This document shows, piece after piece, positions 1 to 9,803 of a stretch of 64,000 nucleotides of DNA. The notes under the pieces were generated by a model, which saw only the letters and a program-made list of their open reading frames with translations, ran no database searches and was not told the DNA's origin. Numbering within the stretch: position 1 is the stretch's first letter; each line of letters starts with the position of its first letter. Source of the stretch: Methanobacteriaceae archaeon (GTDB taxonomy: Archaea; Methanobacteriota; Methanobacteria; Methanobacteriales; Methanobacteriaceae); contig JACBOA010000003.1 of NCBI GenBank assembly GCA_013403005.1, forward strand, positions 1-64,000. The letters run 5' to 3'. The position numbers were made by a program, and so were the translations under genes.

Positions 1-2
1 CA

Positions 3-110
3 TACAAATCAGTAGCAAAAACGACATATTTAAGTGTACTTTTAGCAGCCTTAATAGTATCCAAACTAAAACCAGATAACAAGCAACTACAACGGCTCGC
101 TGAAATGTAA
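3..110 (+). CDS. C-terminal fragment of a gene cut by the window edge
   Basis: A reading frame is open from the left edge to a TAA at 108-110 and gives 35 residues ending K-P-D-N-K-Q-L-Q-R-L-A-E-M. The composition (a hydrophobic stretch followed by a polar, charged tail) looks like a real protein end rather than noise. Nothing identifies the family; the end of a transposase is one possibility. The other two plus frames close early. The remaining bases up to 343 are AT-rich and show no gene. Confidence 0.35.
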   Translation, partial: YKSVAKTTYLSVLLAALIVSKLKPDNKQLQRLAEM

Positions 111-343
111 AAATCTAACACCCTATAGATCTTAATTTTAGTATAAAAATTCAGTTGCAGTGACAGCAGATTAAACAAAAAAATAAATCATTTTCTCAAT
201 TCGAAAAAAAATCTACCCAGAACATAGCAATTTTTAATCAATTGAACTGATTCAAAAAAAACTACCATTAATCAATGACTCTTATCAATGACTATTATAA
301 ACACAGATTTAATTATTAAATTAGGGAATAATTCAATACTCGG

Positions 344-1474
344 CTAATTATCCTCCTGTATAAGCGTTCCCAATCGTTTTAATGCCTGGTAAAGTTCTTT
401 CTTATCCAGTGGTGCCTGTTCCAGTGCATCCTTTAAAGTGGCTATGGAATGGTCATATACCTCCCGGTCCACAGGGTAGGGAAATCCATCTTTACCACCG
501 TGAGTGAAACTGTATTTAACCGGATCATCCCAGCTGGGCTGGTCTCCGTATAGGAGATCTGAAATTAGTGCCAGGGCACGGATCTTCTTGGGACCCATCC
601 CCTCTAAAGATATAAGCTCCTCATAACTTTCTGGTTGCAGTTCCCACGCCTTTTTGAGAACCTCAAAATCTCGGGGAGATAAATCTGTATCTAATACCTG
701 GTGATGACTGGGTAAAGTCAGCTCAGGGCAGAATAGGTCAAGACTGGACTGGTTGAATTCCAGTGGAGGTTTTTTCTGGAAATATTTCTTCAAATGGTCG
801 GGATTATCCAGAATTAGATCCAGACTGGTTTGCCTGGAATCATAACTCAGGGGAGAAGTCATGTTAAGGGTCTCCTCATGCCTTTCATCACAGCATATCC
901 CCCGGTGCGGTTCATTAATGTAGTTGGATAGAGAATCTGATAACCAGTGGTATCTTCGAGCGTATCGAGTTGATTCATTCATACCCTGCTGTACCACAGC
1001 CCAATCTCCCTTTTCTGTAAGGAAGAAAACATGGTGATACAACTGGTAACCATCCTGGATGCAGGAGTTATCGATTTTGGCAGATATTTTACTGGAATAA
1101 ACCAGTTCATCAAGTTTGACCGTAGATAAAGAAAACAGGTCTCCTGCACCAAGTATCTCCTGTGGTGTTTTTCTGGAGGCGCGGCCTTTACCCCCTGCAA
1201 CTAAAATTCCATGCTCTTCCGGGTTTAATGCTGCTTTTAAAGCCCCGCAGGTTGTGGTGGTGGTGCCAGAACTGTGCCAGTCAAATCCCAGAACGCAGGA
1301 CAATGCCTGAAACCAGTGTGGGTTCGATATTCTGTTGAGAAATTCCTTAGCTCCGTATTCATAGACAATAGCCTCGGTTAATGCTCCTGCCAGTTTCACC
1401 ATCCTATGAAAAAGCCATCTGGGTGCTCGTCCCCCATGCAAGGGGAGCTTAGCCATTCCACTCCTGGAACTCAT
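344..1474 (-). CDS. DUF763 domain protein
   Basis: This 376-residue protein matches the DUF763 family, which is conserved in archaea and some bacteria and has no established function. The N-terminal segment with G-G-R-A-P-R-W-L and the later H-S-S-G-T-T-T-T-T-C-G region are typical of the family. Near residue 290 a helix-hairpin-helix-like segment (L-E-G-M-G-P-K-K-I) suggests nucleic acid contact; that is inference. The length is normal for the family. The gene stands alone, with about 130 bp to the next gene upstream. The family call is strong; the role is unknown. Confidence 0.85.
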   Translation of the reverse strand: MSSRSGMAKLPLHGGRAPRWLFHRMVKLAGALTEAIVYEYGAKEFLNRISNPHWFQALSCVLGFDWHSSGTTTTTCGALKAALNPEEHGILVAGGKGRASRKTPQEILGAGDLFSLSTVKLDELVYSSKISAKIDNSCIQDGYQLYHHVFFLTEKGDWAVVQQGMNESTRYARRYHWLSDSLSNYINEPHRGICCDERHEETLNMTSPLSYDSRQTSLDLILDNPDHLKKYFQKKPPLEFNQSSLDLFCPELTLPSHHQVLDTDLSPRDFEVLKKAWELQPESYEELISLEGMGPKKIRALALISDLLYGDQPSWDDPVKYSFTHGGKDGFPYPVDREVYDHSIATLKDALEQAPLDKKELYQALKRLGTLIQEDN

Positions 1475-1610
1475 AATAATATTATCTTACCTTAAAAACT
1501 AAAAGGATTATGGTGAGAGCGTGAGAGAAGTATTCCTCTATATTAGGTTATTTTATAATTTGAAATATTCTCGAAAATCTAATTGAGGGGATTAGTGATC
1601 TAAAAAAATA

Positions 1611-3362
1611 TCAGGAGTATTCATCTATAAAATTATCCAGTTCTTCCAGTATGGACTGATTCTGGTCATGATAAAAGTTTTTCTTAATGTTTTTACGGTA
1701 TTTGTCCAGTTTAGAGAGGAATTTCTCAATATCATCCCTTTTCAGTTCTTCATGTGCCTCTCCATAACCTAAACCTTCCAGGTAGAGGGCGTTTAAGATT
1801 TGTTCAAATTGTTTTTTAACTGGAACGCTTAAAACTGGTTTGCCCAGATATAATGCTTCACTGATCAGAGTGAATCCGCCATTGGCAATCACCGCCCGTG
1901 CCTGTGCCAGATCATTGAAGAATTCATCCTCATTAAAACTCTTGAATTGTATATTCTCTTCTTTTTCATCACGATGAAAACCATATACAATGAATTCATC
2001 ATCTAACTCTTTTAAAATCTCAATTAACTTATAATTAGAGTCACTGGTCTGGTAAACCAGCACGTGCTCCCCATTATACGGTTTGAGATCCATGATTTCT
2101 TTTCTTATAACTGGTGGGAAATATTTGGCCTTTTTAGGATTCTTGAGGGGAGGATAGTAGTAACTGGTGATAAAGTAACGTGTGGGCATCTGTATGAATG
2201 ATCTGACCACACCTTCCGCTGCTATTCGTTCAGTGCGGTATTTGCGGGGTACATCTAATTCTGCTTGGGTTAATACATGAATATTATCTAGGCTGAGAAG
2301 TGGTAGGCGTAATATTTTTGATAAAAGGTTAGAATAAAATTCAAAATCAGAAATTATCAAATGGGGCTTCACTGCCTTGGCCACGCTGTACATTAAACGT
2401 AAACTCTTTTTTAAGTCTCTGGGAAGGTCTTTCATTCCTTTAATGAATGTTTTGGTGTTCTGGACTGTGTTATCCTCATAGACTGTGTTGAATCCTCCAA
2501 TTTCATACACATTATCAAAATGTCTGGATAGATATTCATATGCACGGTCAGATGCAAATATATGCACTTCATGGTTTTTGGTCAAGTGATCCAGAATGAC
2601 TTTACCCCTTATAGCATGCCCCATTCCTTCCCCACAGACGGAGTAGAGTATTCTCTTCTCATCCGGGTGTCCGAAGGAGTAATCAAGATCCTCTGCACTT
2701 ATCTGCTTACCGCGGAACTGGTAAAAAGTACTTTTAGCATACTTAAAAGCCACGTTACGCAGACCTTCCTCTTGAACTCGGCGGGTGGAAACCAGGAGTT
2801 TCGGACTTCTGAGGACCTTGAATTGGCTTATGGCACCAATCCTTTCAATGTAATCTGTGTCCTCCCCAAAGTCAAGGTCTTCGTCAAATCCTTCTACTCG
2901 ATGGTGTAATTTTTTGGTGGTTATAATCCCGTAACATCCGGCTCCGTGGGGTTTAATATTTTCCACTCGTTTCATGAAAAAATTGGCAAAATCGTGGGTT
3001 ATTTTGTTTAAGAAGCTATCACTGATTGGTGCTATCTGGGTTATGGCAATTCCCAGTTTTCTTTGTTGAAATTCCTCCAGACATAGCTTTAGATAGTCCC
3101 TGGTTAAGATTACATCGGAATCTAAAAAAAGCAAGTATTCTCCTTTAGCTGATTCTGCACCTCGATTTCTGCCCTCTGCAGGCATTCCACCCTCTACAAC
3201 CCTACAACCCCATTCCTGGGCGATTTCTCTTGTGCGGTCTTGGGAACCGGCATCAGCCACTATAATTTCATAATCCTGAAATTCCTGCCTCTTGATACTC
3301 TCCAATAGGGCAGGAAGGTAATTTTCCTCGTTATAGGTGGGTATTATAATTGATAGCTTCAT
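1611..3362 (-). CDS. Two-domain glycosyltransferase: GT2 fused to an MJ1255-like GT-B domain
   Basis: Residues 1-220 form a family 2 (GT-A) glycosyltransferase: an N-terminal I-I-I-P-T-Y-N-E-E motif, D-A-G-S-Q-D-R-T, and a metal-binding D-S-D near residue 82. Residues 240-583 are a second glycosyltransferase-like domain of the MJ1255/UDP-glucuronosyltransferase-like type, beginning with V-C-G-E-G-M-G-H-A and carrying an A-N-G-G-F-T-L-I-S-E-A nucleotide-sugar motif near residue 510. No membrane segment is evident, so it is probably cytoplasmic or membrane-associated and builds a cell-surface glycan or glycolipid. The acceptor is unknown. The next gene upstream is a polytopic membrane protein 57 bp away and may be co-transcribed. 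Confidence 0.82.
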   Translation of the reverse strand: MKLSIIIPTYNEENYLPALLESIKRQEFQDYEIIVADAGSQDRTREIAQEWGCRVVEGGMPAEGRNRGAESAKGEYLLFLDSDVILTRDYLKLCLEEFQQRKLGIAITQIAPISDSFLNKITHDFANFFMKRVENIKPHGAGCYGIITTKKLHHRVEGFDEDLDFGEDTDYIERIGAISQFKVLRSPKLLVSTRRVQEEGLRNVAFKYAKSTFYQFRGKQISAEDLDYSFGHPDEKRILYSVCGEGMGHAIRGKVILDHLTKNHEVHIFASDRAYEYLSRHFDNVYEIGGFNTVYEDNTVQNTKTFIKGMKDLPRDLKKSLRLMYSVAKAVKPHLIISDFEFYSNLLSKILRLPLLSLDNIHVLTQAELDVPRKYRTERIAAEGVVRSFIQMPTRYFITSYYYPPLKNPKKAKYFPPVIRKEIMDLKPYNGEHVLVYQTSDSNYKLIEILKELDDEFIVYGFHRDEKEENIQFKSFNEDEFFNDLAQARAVIANGGFTLISEALYLGKPVLSVPVKKQFEQILNALYLEGLGYGEAHEELKRDDIEKFLSKLDKYRKNIKKNFYHDQNQSILEELDNFIDEYS

Positions 3363-3419
3363 TTTCTCTTATTTAGTTATTTGACTTTTATTAAATGATT
3401 TTTTTGGGGAGTTAGATTT

Positions 3420-4430
3420 TTAAAAATATGAGAATAAATTCCAGGTCATAAAAAAACCATCCGCTCGACCCTGATATGTCTTGAAAAGACTTTCTAATGT
3501 AATTTTATCACTATCCGTGGTTTTTATTCTGATTACAGTCATGTTTCCCTGTTTTTCTGTGCTGATAACATTGTAATTGCTGAGGTCAGGTTGTTCGACC
3601 TGGTTTATCACCTTAATCTCATGGTATTCGCTGTTGTTTCCTGCTAGTTCCAGTGCCAGCCCTGAGAACACTACTAAACCTGACAATAATAGTGGAAGGA
3701 TCAGTTGACGGATTTTTAGTGGTGATTTCAGGAAGTATAGGAAGAATAGCAAGGTGAGACCTATCATGGATGGTTGGCTGTACAATCCCCCATCTACCAT
3801 TCCAATGATGGCCAGGGTGAGGGCAAAGGCCATTAAGATTTTCTTAAACGTTTTCCTATCGTTTAAAGAGAAAAGTCCCGTGACACATGCCAGGGGGAGG
3901 GTGATCAGGATTAGATAAGCCCAGGGGATTACATTCGGATAAAGGTTGCCTCCGGTGTGAACATGGTTGGGAACCAGCCATCCCACACTATCTGCCAGAT
4001 TCCCAAATACTGATTTGAACACATGAGTATGCATAGGACTGGTGGTGGTTGCGGTGGGATTAACTGAAACAAAAATGGTAAAGAAAGATACTCCATACTT
4101 TAATCTGATGAGTAATTCAATTAAGATACCAGCCACACCGGTTATTAAGATCACTGCCAAGGTCCATTTCAGGTATTTCTGACCATGTGGACTGTAACTG
4201 GAAATTTTTTCCTTAAAGGGGGATAAAAATTTCTGATTATTCATTAAAGAATTTAGTATAAGGAAGCTTCCCATCACCACCATTAAAAGGACAGCTTTAC
4301 CCTCAGATGAGCCTGATAAAAGAGGCCAGGTGATCATGGTCACCAGATTATCCATAAAGGACGTTGCATAAATTAAAATACCCAGAAAGATTAGAATAAG
4401 TCCTGCTAGTCCACTTCTATCCATTTTCAC
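3420..4430 (-). CDS. Polytopic membrane protein of unknown function
   Basis: The 336-residue product has about eight hydrophobic segments, including residues 8-27, 45-62 and 90-110, and ends in a soluble region of about 85 residues with beta-strand character. I recognise no family. The start is a GTG with a GGTGG ribosome site about 6 nt upstream; an ATG two codons later is the alternative. It lies immediately upstream of the two-domain glycosyltransferase on the same strand, so a role in surface glycan assembly is possible but rests on context only. Confidence 0.6.
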   Translation of the reverse strand: MKMDRSGLAGLILIFLGILIYATSFMDNLVTMITWPLLSGSSEGKAVLLMVVMGSFLILNSLMNNQKFLSPFKEKISSYSPHGQKYLKWTLAVILITGVAGILIELLIRLKYGVSFFTIFVSVNPTATTTSPMHTHVFKSVFGNLADSVGWLVPNHVHTGGNLYPNVIPWAYLILITLPLACVTGLFSLNDRKTFKKILMAFALTLAIIGMVDGGLYSQPSMIGLTLLFFLYFLKSPLKIRQLILPLLLSGLVVFSGLALELAGNNSEYHEIKVINQVEQPDLSNYNVISTEKQGNMTVIRIKTTDSDKITLESLFKTYQGRADGFFMTWNLFSYF

Positions 4431-4598
4431 TTGATACCACCAAAAAAGGAATAAATACTATATTATTGCTTTTTTCTTTTAGATTTATAAGCGGGGTTTT
4501 ATAATTAATATGCTAAATTTTATTGAATTGAATAAATTTAATATCTAATTTTTTTATTTTCAGGTTAATTTCAATTTTTTATTAGTCCCGTATTCAAT

Positions 4599-5510
4599 TC
4601 AAGCCACTTTCAGCATTCTTTCAACTGCAATTCGCGCCTTATCTGCAATTTCCTCAGGAACCGTTACTTGGAATTTTTCCTCTATTAAAGATTCATGAAC
4701 CTTTTTTAGGGTGTGCAGTTTCATGTTTTCACAGATAGCCTCATCAAGGAGGGGATAAATTAACTTTTCAGGGTTTTCCCTGCGTAGTCTGGTTACCATG
4801 TCCACTTCGGTACCTATAAGGAATGTTTTTTTCTGTGATCCAGCCACGTGGCGAATCATTCCCCCGGTGCTGAGTATGTGGTCTGCCATTTGTTGTACTT
4901 CTGCATCACACTCTGGATGGACCAGGACCTCTGATCCAGGATAGTTATCCCTGGAGAAGACTATGTCTGCTTTATTGAACATTTTATGAACATAACAGTA
5001 TCCATCTTCAGGTATGGGGATGATTTCCTTGTCACTTTGCTCTTGTACAAACCAGGCCAGGTTCATATCCGGACCGAATAGTATCTGATCCTCATCTAGG
5101 CTTTCAACCACCTGCACTGCATTGGCAGAGGTGCATAGTATATCTGCCTCTGCTTTGGCTTCAGCCAGGGTATTCACATATAAGACCACTGCAGCATCAG
5201 GATACCTTTCTTTATATTTGCGCACTTCTCTGGCCGGTAACATATGGGCCATTGGACATTCTGCCTCTGGATCTGGGATTAATATCTTTTTTGAGGGGTT
5301 TAAAATGGCAGCTGTTTCTGCCATGAAGTCCACTCCACAGAATACAATCAGATCTGCATCTTCAATCTGGGATGCTTTAATACATAACTCCAGAGAATCT
5401 CCCAGAAAATCAGCAATTTCCTGTATCTCTGCTGTTTGATAATTATGAGCCAGTATTATGGCATTTTTTTCTTTTTTGAGTTTGATAATTTCTTCCTGCA
5501 TGTGATTCAA
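4599..5510 (-). CDS. nadA: Quinolinate synthase
   Basis: NadA condenses iminoaspartate with dihydroxyacetone phosphate to quinolinate in NAD biosynthesis, using a [4Fe-4S] cluster. The 303-residue length fits the short archaeal/Thermotoga type. The three cluster cysteines are C85 (P-E-A-E-C), C172 (G-Y-C-Y-V-H) and C260 (A-I-C-E-N-M-K), spaced 87 and 88 residues as the family requires. Other family motifs are A-H-N-Y-Q near residue 21 and C-G-V-D-F-M-A-E-T-A at 58. There is no nadB or nadC beside it; the gene is monocistronic, with about 170 bp to the next gene on its 3' side. Confidence 0.96.
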   Translation of the reverse strand: MNHMQEEIIKLKKEKNAIILAHNYQTAEIQEIADFLGDSLELCIKASQIEDADLIVFCGVDFMAETAAILNPSKKILIPDPEAECPMAHMLPAREVRKYKERYPDAAVVLYVNTLAEAKAEADILCTSANAVQVVESLDEDQILFGPDMNLAWFVQEQSDKEIIPIPEDGYCYVHKMFNKADIVFSRDNYPGSEVLVHPECDAEVQQMADHILSTGGMIRHVAGSQKKTFLIGTEVDMVTRLRRENPEKLIYPLLDEAICENMKLHTLKKVHESLIEEKFQVTVPEEIADKARIAVERMLKVA

Positions 5511-5773
5511 CCTAATCTCTCCTTTAAATTAGGTTCCTCTTATAAAAACCTTTGATGAATAGGCAATAAAAAGTATGATTAAAAATGGAGTGAATTTTAA
5601 AGTGGGAATAATATAAATTATAGTATATAAATTCTATTTCGTTTTTATACTTTCCAACTAAAATAGATTTTCATCTGAAGCAGATCTTTCTATTTAACTA
5701 TCCTCAATTAATCAACTAAATTTATTAGAATATTCATCTAAAATGTGGGGAAAAAACCTCTAAGAATGATTTT

Positions 5774-6553
5774 TTAATTGATTTCCGCACCTTCCAGGGC
5801 GTGTGCACAGGTACATGTTCTTTCTTCTGGAATGTTAATTATGGACTGGTACATGAGCTGGATTAATTCTTTCTTTTTCTCTTCCACAACCTCAAATACT
5901 TCATCAATGGTCACTTTCTCTGGTGATACTGATGCAGCATAGTTGGAAATCATGCATATGCTGGAATAACACATCTCGAGTTCACGGGCCAGCACTACTT
6001 CAGGAAGGCCAGTCATTCCCACCACTGCCCCACCCAACTGTTGATACATGCGTATTTCAGCGGGTGTTTCAAAGCGGGGTCCCTCTGTGCAGACGTAAAC
6101 TCCACCATCAACCACAGTTCCATCCAAGTTCTTTCCACTGGATATTATGGTTTCTCTTAGCTGGGGACAGTAGGGTTGGGTTACATCCACGTGCACTGCC
6201 CGGTCATCATAGAAAGTAAAGGATCTGGTGCGGGTGAAATCCAGGAAATCATCAGGAATGAGAAATTCACCAGGGTTTAAAGATTCGCTAAGAGATCCGA
6301 CGGCATTGGTGGCCAGGACACTGTCTATTCCCAGCATTTTAAGTGCATAAACATTGGCCCGGTAGTTTATCATGTGGGGAGGGGTACTATGCCCTTCCCG
6401 GTGGCGTGGTAAGAAGGCAACATCCTTTCCTTCCAGGTTGAAGATGGATATGGAAGGTGATTCACCAAAAGGTGTTTTAAGGATCTTTTTCTCCTTGAAA
6501 TTCCCCATTTCAACTATTTGGTATACTCCTGTGCCTCCAATTATTCCTATCAT
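5774..6553 (-). CDS. MTAP-family phosphorylase, probably S-methyl-5'-thioinosine phosphorylase
   Basis: This 259-residue protein belongs to the trimeric purine nucleoside phosphorylase/MTAP family. It opens with I-G-I-I-G-G-T-G-V-Y, has the phosphate-site P-R-H-R-E-G-H-S-T-P-P-H motif near residue 49, and carries G-M-T-G-L-P-E-V-V-L-A-R-E-L-E-M-C-Y in the C-terminal half. It phosphorolyses methylthio-purine nucleosides in methionine and purine salvage. In methanogens the characterised relative (MJ0060) prefers methylthioinosine, so that substrate is favoured by family knowledge. The next upstream gene is rtcB, about 120 bp away; there is no functional link that I know of. Confidence 0.88.
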   Translation of the reverse strand: MIGIIGGTGVYQIVEMGNFKEKKILKTPFGESPSISIFNLEGKDVAFLPRHREGHSTPPHMINYRANVYALKMLGIDSVLATNAVGSLSESLNPGEFLIPDDFLDFTRTRSFTFYDDRAVHVDVTQPYCPQLRETIISSGKNLDGTVVDGGVYVCTEGPRFETPAEIRMYQQLGGAVVGMTGLPEVVLARELEMCYSSICMISNYAASVSPEKVTIDEVFEVVEEKKKELIQLMYQSIINIPEERTCTCAHALEGAEIN

Positions 6554-6675
6554 CTATTGATTTCTCCTTTAAATGACTTTTCATTTTAGGATGGATAATG
6601 TGATTGAATTAGAAAATTCAAAATCTTAGCAATTAAAATGATTAACGAATCTATATCCTGGTACTTTCTAGATAA

Positions 6676-8142
6676 TTATCCTTTAGCCACTCCTAAAGGT
6701 ACCATCCTTCCAACTAAACGGGAAATACCTGCTTTATGAGCTGTCTGCACCACCAAGTCCACATCCTTGTATGCTCCAGGTGCTTCTTCTGCCACCACAG
6801 GCATGGAATTGGCTTTAACATATATTCCTTTATTTTCCAGGATCTTTAAGACTTCTTCTCCACGATAGGTTCGTTTAGCACCGGCACGGCTCATGTGACG
6901 TCCGGCTCCGTGGGCAGTGGATCCGAAGGTTTCCTCCATGGCAGTTTCAGTCCCATGTAAAATGTAGGATGATGTTCCCATGGTTCCAGGTATTAAAACT
7001 GGCTGGCCAATTTTCTGGTAATCTAGCGGTAACTCTTCACGTCCCGGTCCAAATGCCCTGGTGGCACCCTTACGGTGCACATAAATCAGCATATCTTTCC
7101 CTTTAATATTGTGGGTTTCCTTCTTGGCAATGTTATGGGCCACATCATAGACAATACCCATTCCCATATCTTCAGAATCACGGTTCAATACTTGTTCAAA
7201 GGATTCGCGCACCCAGTGCACTATCATCTGCCGGTTAGTCCAGGCGTAATTAGCAGCAGCAGCCATTGCAGCGAAATAATCCTGAGCTTCATCTGATTCT
7301 ACCGGGGCACAGGCAAGTTGTCTGTCTGGTAAGCTAATCTTATACCTCTTGGCTGCCTTGTCCATTATTCGCAGGTAGTCACTGCACACCTGATGACCGC
7401 AACCCCTACTACCGGAATGGATTAGAACAGTTACCTGATCCTTCTCCAGCCCGAAGGTTCTTGCTGCTTCTTTATCAAATATTTCATCTACTTTTTGAAC
7501 TTCCAAGAAGTGATTACCAGAACCCAGGCTGCCTAATTGAGGTATTCCTCTTTTTTTAGCCTTTTCGCTTACCTTGGCAGAATCTGCTTCTTCCATGCAT
7601 CCATTTTCTTCCAAGTATTCCAGATCTTCTTCCCAGCCATAACCGTTTTCCACTGCCCATCGAGCCCCATCATCCAGGACATCATCAATTTCACCTTCAC
7701 GGAGTCTGATTTTTCCTTTACTCCCTACACCTGAGGGCACATTGCGGAACATGACATCTATGAGTTGTTTTATTTTAGGTTGAACTTCTTCAAAGGTTAA
7801 GTTCGTTCTAAGGAGTCTGACTCCACAGTTAATATCAAATCCCACACCCCCAGGACTTATAACTCCTGTTCGGCTGCTGAAAGCACCCACACCACCTATG
7901 CTGAATCCGTATCCGAAGTGGATGTCTGGAAGTCCAATGGAAAATTTCTGTATTCCAGGTAGGCAAGCTACATTGGCCACCTGATCCACAGCTCCTTTTT
8001 CCAGTGTTTTAATTGCCTCATCATCCAGGTAAATTCGGCCAGGCACCTTCATTTCCTTTTTATAATCACCAGGCACTTCCCATACACAGTCACGTACCTT
8101 TTTAAGAGTTTCTTCCATAACCATATAATCAAATCTCCTCAA
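6676..8142 (-). CDS. rtcB: RNA-splicing ligase RtcB
   Basis: RtcB joins 2',3'-cyclic phosphate or 3'-phosphate RNA ends to 5'-OH ends using GTP and manganese, and ligates tRNA exons after intron removal. The 488-residue protein has all signatures: G-F-D-I-N-C-G-V-R (metal Cys), G-S-G-N-H-F-L-E-V, H-S-G-S-R-G-C-G-H-Q, a V-A-H-N-I-A-K histidine, and S-T-A-H-G-A-G-R, whose histidine is the guanylylated residue. No intein interrupts it. Its activator archease is encoded at 11680-12138 on the same strand, with an insertion sequence and two other genes between them. Confidence 0.97.
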   Translation of the reverse strand: MRRFDYMVMEETLKKVRDCVWEVPGDYKKEMKVPGRIYLDDEAIKTLEKGAVDQVANVACLPGIQKFSIGLPDIHFGYGFSIGGVGAFSSRTGVISPGGVGFDINCGVRLLRTNLTFEEVQPKIKQLIDVMFRNVPSGVGSKGKIRLREGEIDDVLDDGARWAVENGYGWEEDLEYLEENGCMEEADSAKVSEKAKKRGIPQLGSLGSGNHFLEVQKVDEIFDKEAARTFGLEKDQVTVLIHSGSRGCGHQVCSDYLRIMDKAAKRYKISLPDRQLACAPVESDEAQDYFAAMAAAANYAWTNRQMIVHWVRESFEQVLNRDSEDMGMGIVYDVAHNIAKKETHNIKGKDMLIYVHRKGATRAFGPGREELPLDYQKIGQPVLIPGTMGTSSYILHGTETAMEETFGSTAHGAGRHMSRAGAKRTYRGEEVLKILENKGIYVKANSMPVVAEEAPGAYKDVDLVVQTAHKAGISRLVGRMVPLGVAKG

Positions 8143-8459
8143 ATATTCAATATCCTTAAATTAACCAATTCACTTTCTATTAAGATATTAAATTCCATTA
8201 ATCCACTAAAAATATCCATTTAACATTTGAAATTTTTTTCATGAGAAATATTGATTAATTATTTTTTGTTTAGTCAAATATTTTAATTTGTTTATCACCT
8301 ATACCAAGATTTCGGTTTTATGATATAGAATGATAACATGGGCAGAATACAAATATTTTCACCAAGAAAGAAAGAATTTAAGAAAAGACAAATAGGATAT
8401 ATTTTCTTGAATGAAAGTGTCAACTTAAAAAATTCAACTTAAAAAATATTTCATGATTT
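8143..8459. other. Gene-free AT-rich stretch between rtcB and the insertion sequence
   Basis: No convincing gene lies here. The part next to rtcB should hold the rtcB promoter. The part next to the insertion sequence probably held the original promoter of the small gene now at 9847. A direct repeat, C-A-A-C-T-T-A-A-A-A-A-A, occurs twice near 8420-8445. A 34-codon frame starting at 8338 has no ribosome site and no recognisable similarity, so it was not called. Confidence 0.5.
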
Positions 8460-8467
8460 TAGAAATT
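8460..8467. repeat. Left target-site duplication of the insertion sequence (TAGAAATT)
   Basis: The eight bases TAGAAATT directly abut the left terminal inverted repeat. The identical octamer abuts the right end at 9826-9833. A perfect 8-bp duplication at both element ends is the footprint of transposition and fixes the element borders. Confidence 0.93.
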
Positions 8468-8489
8468 GGCTCTGTAAAATATTGGTGGG
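8468..8489 (+). repeat. Left terminal inverted repeat of the insertion sequence
   Basis: This 22-bp end matches the complement of 9804-9825 at 18 positions. The outer eleven bases differ at a single position, and the inner end G-T-G-G-G is identical. Confidence 0.9.
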
Positions 8490-8600
8490 ATTTGATTTTT
8501 ATATTTTCTTGTTTTTATTTTTCATAAAGTTGCATATTGTGTTTATTCTGTAAAAATAAAGTCGTAAAGTTAATATAAAAGTGGGAGCAAATATTTTAAC

Positions 8601-9803
8601 ATGACAATCGTAAAATTAATTGCTCCCATAGGTTGTTTGAACTATAAACAATATAAACTTTCTGATTTTTTTGAAAGTTTTTCCAAATACGAATTTGAAT
8701 TAAGTAAAAAGAGAAATGAAGTTAATAAATACGATAATTCGCTTGTTATGTATTTCAAAAAGGATTTTCTTTATATTGAAAACAGTTTTGGTGTTTGTCC
8801 TGAATGTTACTCTAAATCCGTTTCTCCCGATGGATATAACGATAGATTACTTTATTTTTATTATGAAGGCGCTGTAAATGCCAAAATAAAAAGATATACT
8901 TGCGATAACTGTGGTAATAACTTTATTACAGATTTGAATGAGGTTGTTGAGCCTGGTTGTAATTATACAAGGGGGTTTAAAGAAAAAGTATTAGAATTTG
9001 TGAGTTTATTCTTTGGATCAGTACGTAAAATAGCTTATAAAGTAAAAAAGGATACAGGAATTAATATTTCCCATACAACCATTGAAAACTGGATATTAGA
9101 AACACAAAACGAAAATAAAGATATTATAAGGGAATATTCTGGTTATTATGAATTTGACGTGGAGCATACTAAAATTAATGGTGAGTGGAATTACCGATAC
9201 ACTTTATTCGACAGCATACACAATATCAGCGTAGCCGATGAAATATACTCCGAAGAGACAAAAGACCAAATAAAAGACTTTTTAGACGTAAACACTCGTA
9301 ACCAGAATAAAATATCGATAACAAGCGATCTTGACCATAAATACAAACCAATCATCGAAAAATTAGGCTTCAAACATCAATGGTGCCTAATTCACGCACG
9401 AAAAAACATGAAAAAGATTATCAAAGAATATTTAAAAGAAAACAGCATTGAAAAAGACGACAGGGAAAAAATAAAAGACCATGAAAACATAATATTCGAT
9501 TTATTTGAATCTACATCTTATAAAAAAGTTAGAAAAGATTTTAATGACATATTAAATAAAGTTGAAGATTATCCTGAAATTATTAGACAAATAATCCTCA
9601 AACAAATCATGCCTCACTTTGAAACATACTTTTTATTTCTTAAAGACCCTAAAGTACCAAAGACAACTAACCAAATAGAAAACTACTTCCAGAAAACACT
9701 TCCCAAACACATTAAAAGAATAATGAAAACCACAGAAGGCGTAATGACAAGAATATGGCAAAGAAAGAAATTATGGGACCAAAGAAACCTCAAAACCACC
9801 TAA
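8601..9803 (+). CDS. DDE transposase of the insertion sequence
   Basis: The 400-residue protein has an N-terminal zinc ribbon (C66-P-E-C69 and C101-D-N-C104), a helix-turn-helix-like stretch around residues 140-170, and an RNase H-like catalytic core. The likely catalytic triad is D187 (F-D-V-E-H), D243 (T-S-D-L-D) and E360 (N-Q-I-E-N), with the W-C-L-I-H motif at 261-265 that is common in MULE/IS256-like enzymes. It would cut and join the element ends at 8468 and 9825. The start codon follows GGGAGC about 12 nt upstream. The frame is intact, so the enzyme may be active. The exact IS family is not certain. Confidence 0.9.
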   Translation: MTIVKLIAPIGCLNYKQYKLSDFFESFSKYEFELSKKRNEVNKYDNSLVMYFKKDFLYIENSFGVCPECYSKSVSPDGYNDRLLYFYYEGAVNAKIKRYTCDNCGNNFITDLNEVVEPGCNYTRGFKEKVLEFVSLFFGSVRKIAYKVKKDTGINISHTTIENWILETQNENKDIIREYSGYYEFDVEHTKINGEWNYRYTLFDSIHNISVADEIYSEETKDQIKDFLDVNTRNQNKISITSDLDHKYKPIIEKLGFKHQWCLIHARKNMKKIIKEYLKENSIEKDDREKIKDHENIIFDLFESTSYKKVRKDFNDILNKVEDYPEIIRQIILKQIMPHFETYFLFLKDPKVPKTTNQIENYFQKTLPKHIKRIMKTTEGVMTRIWQRKKLWDQRNLKTT

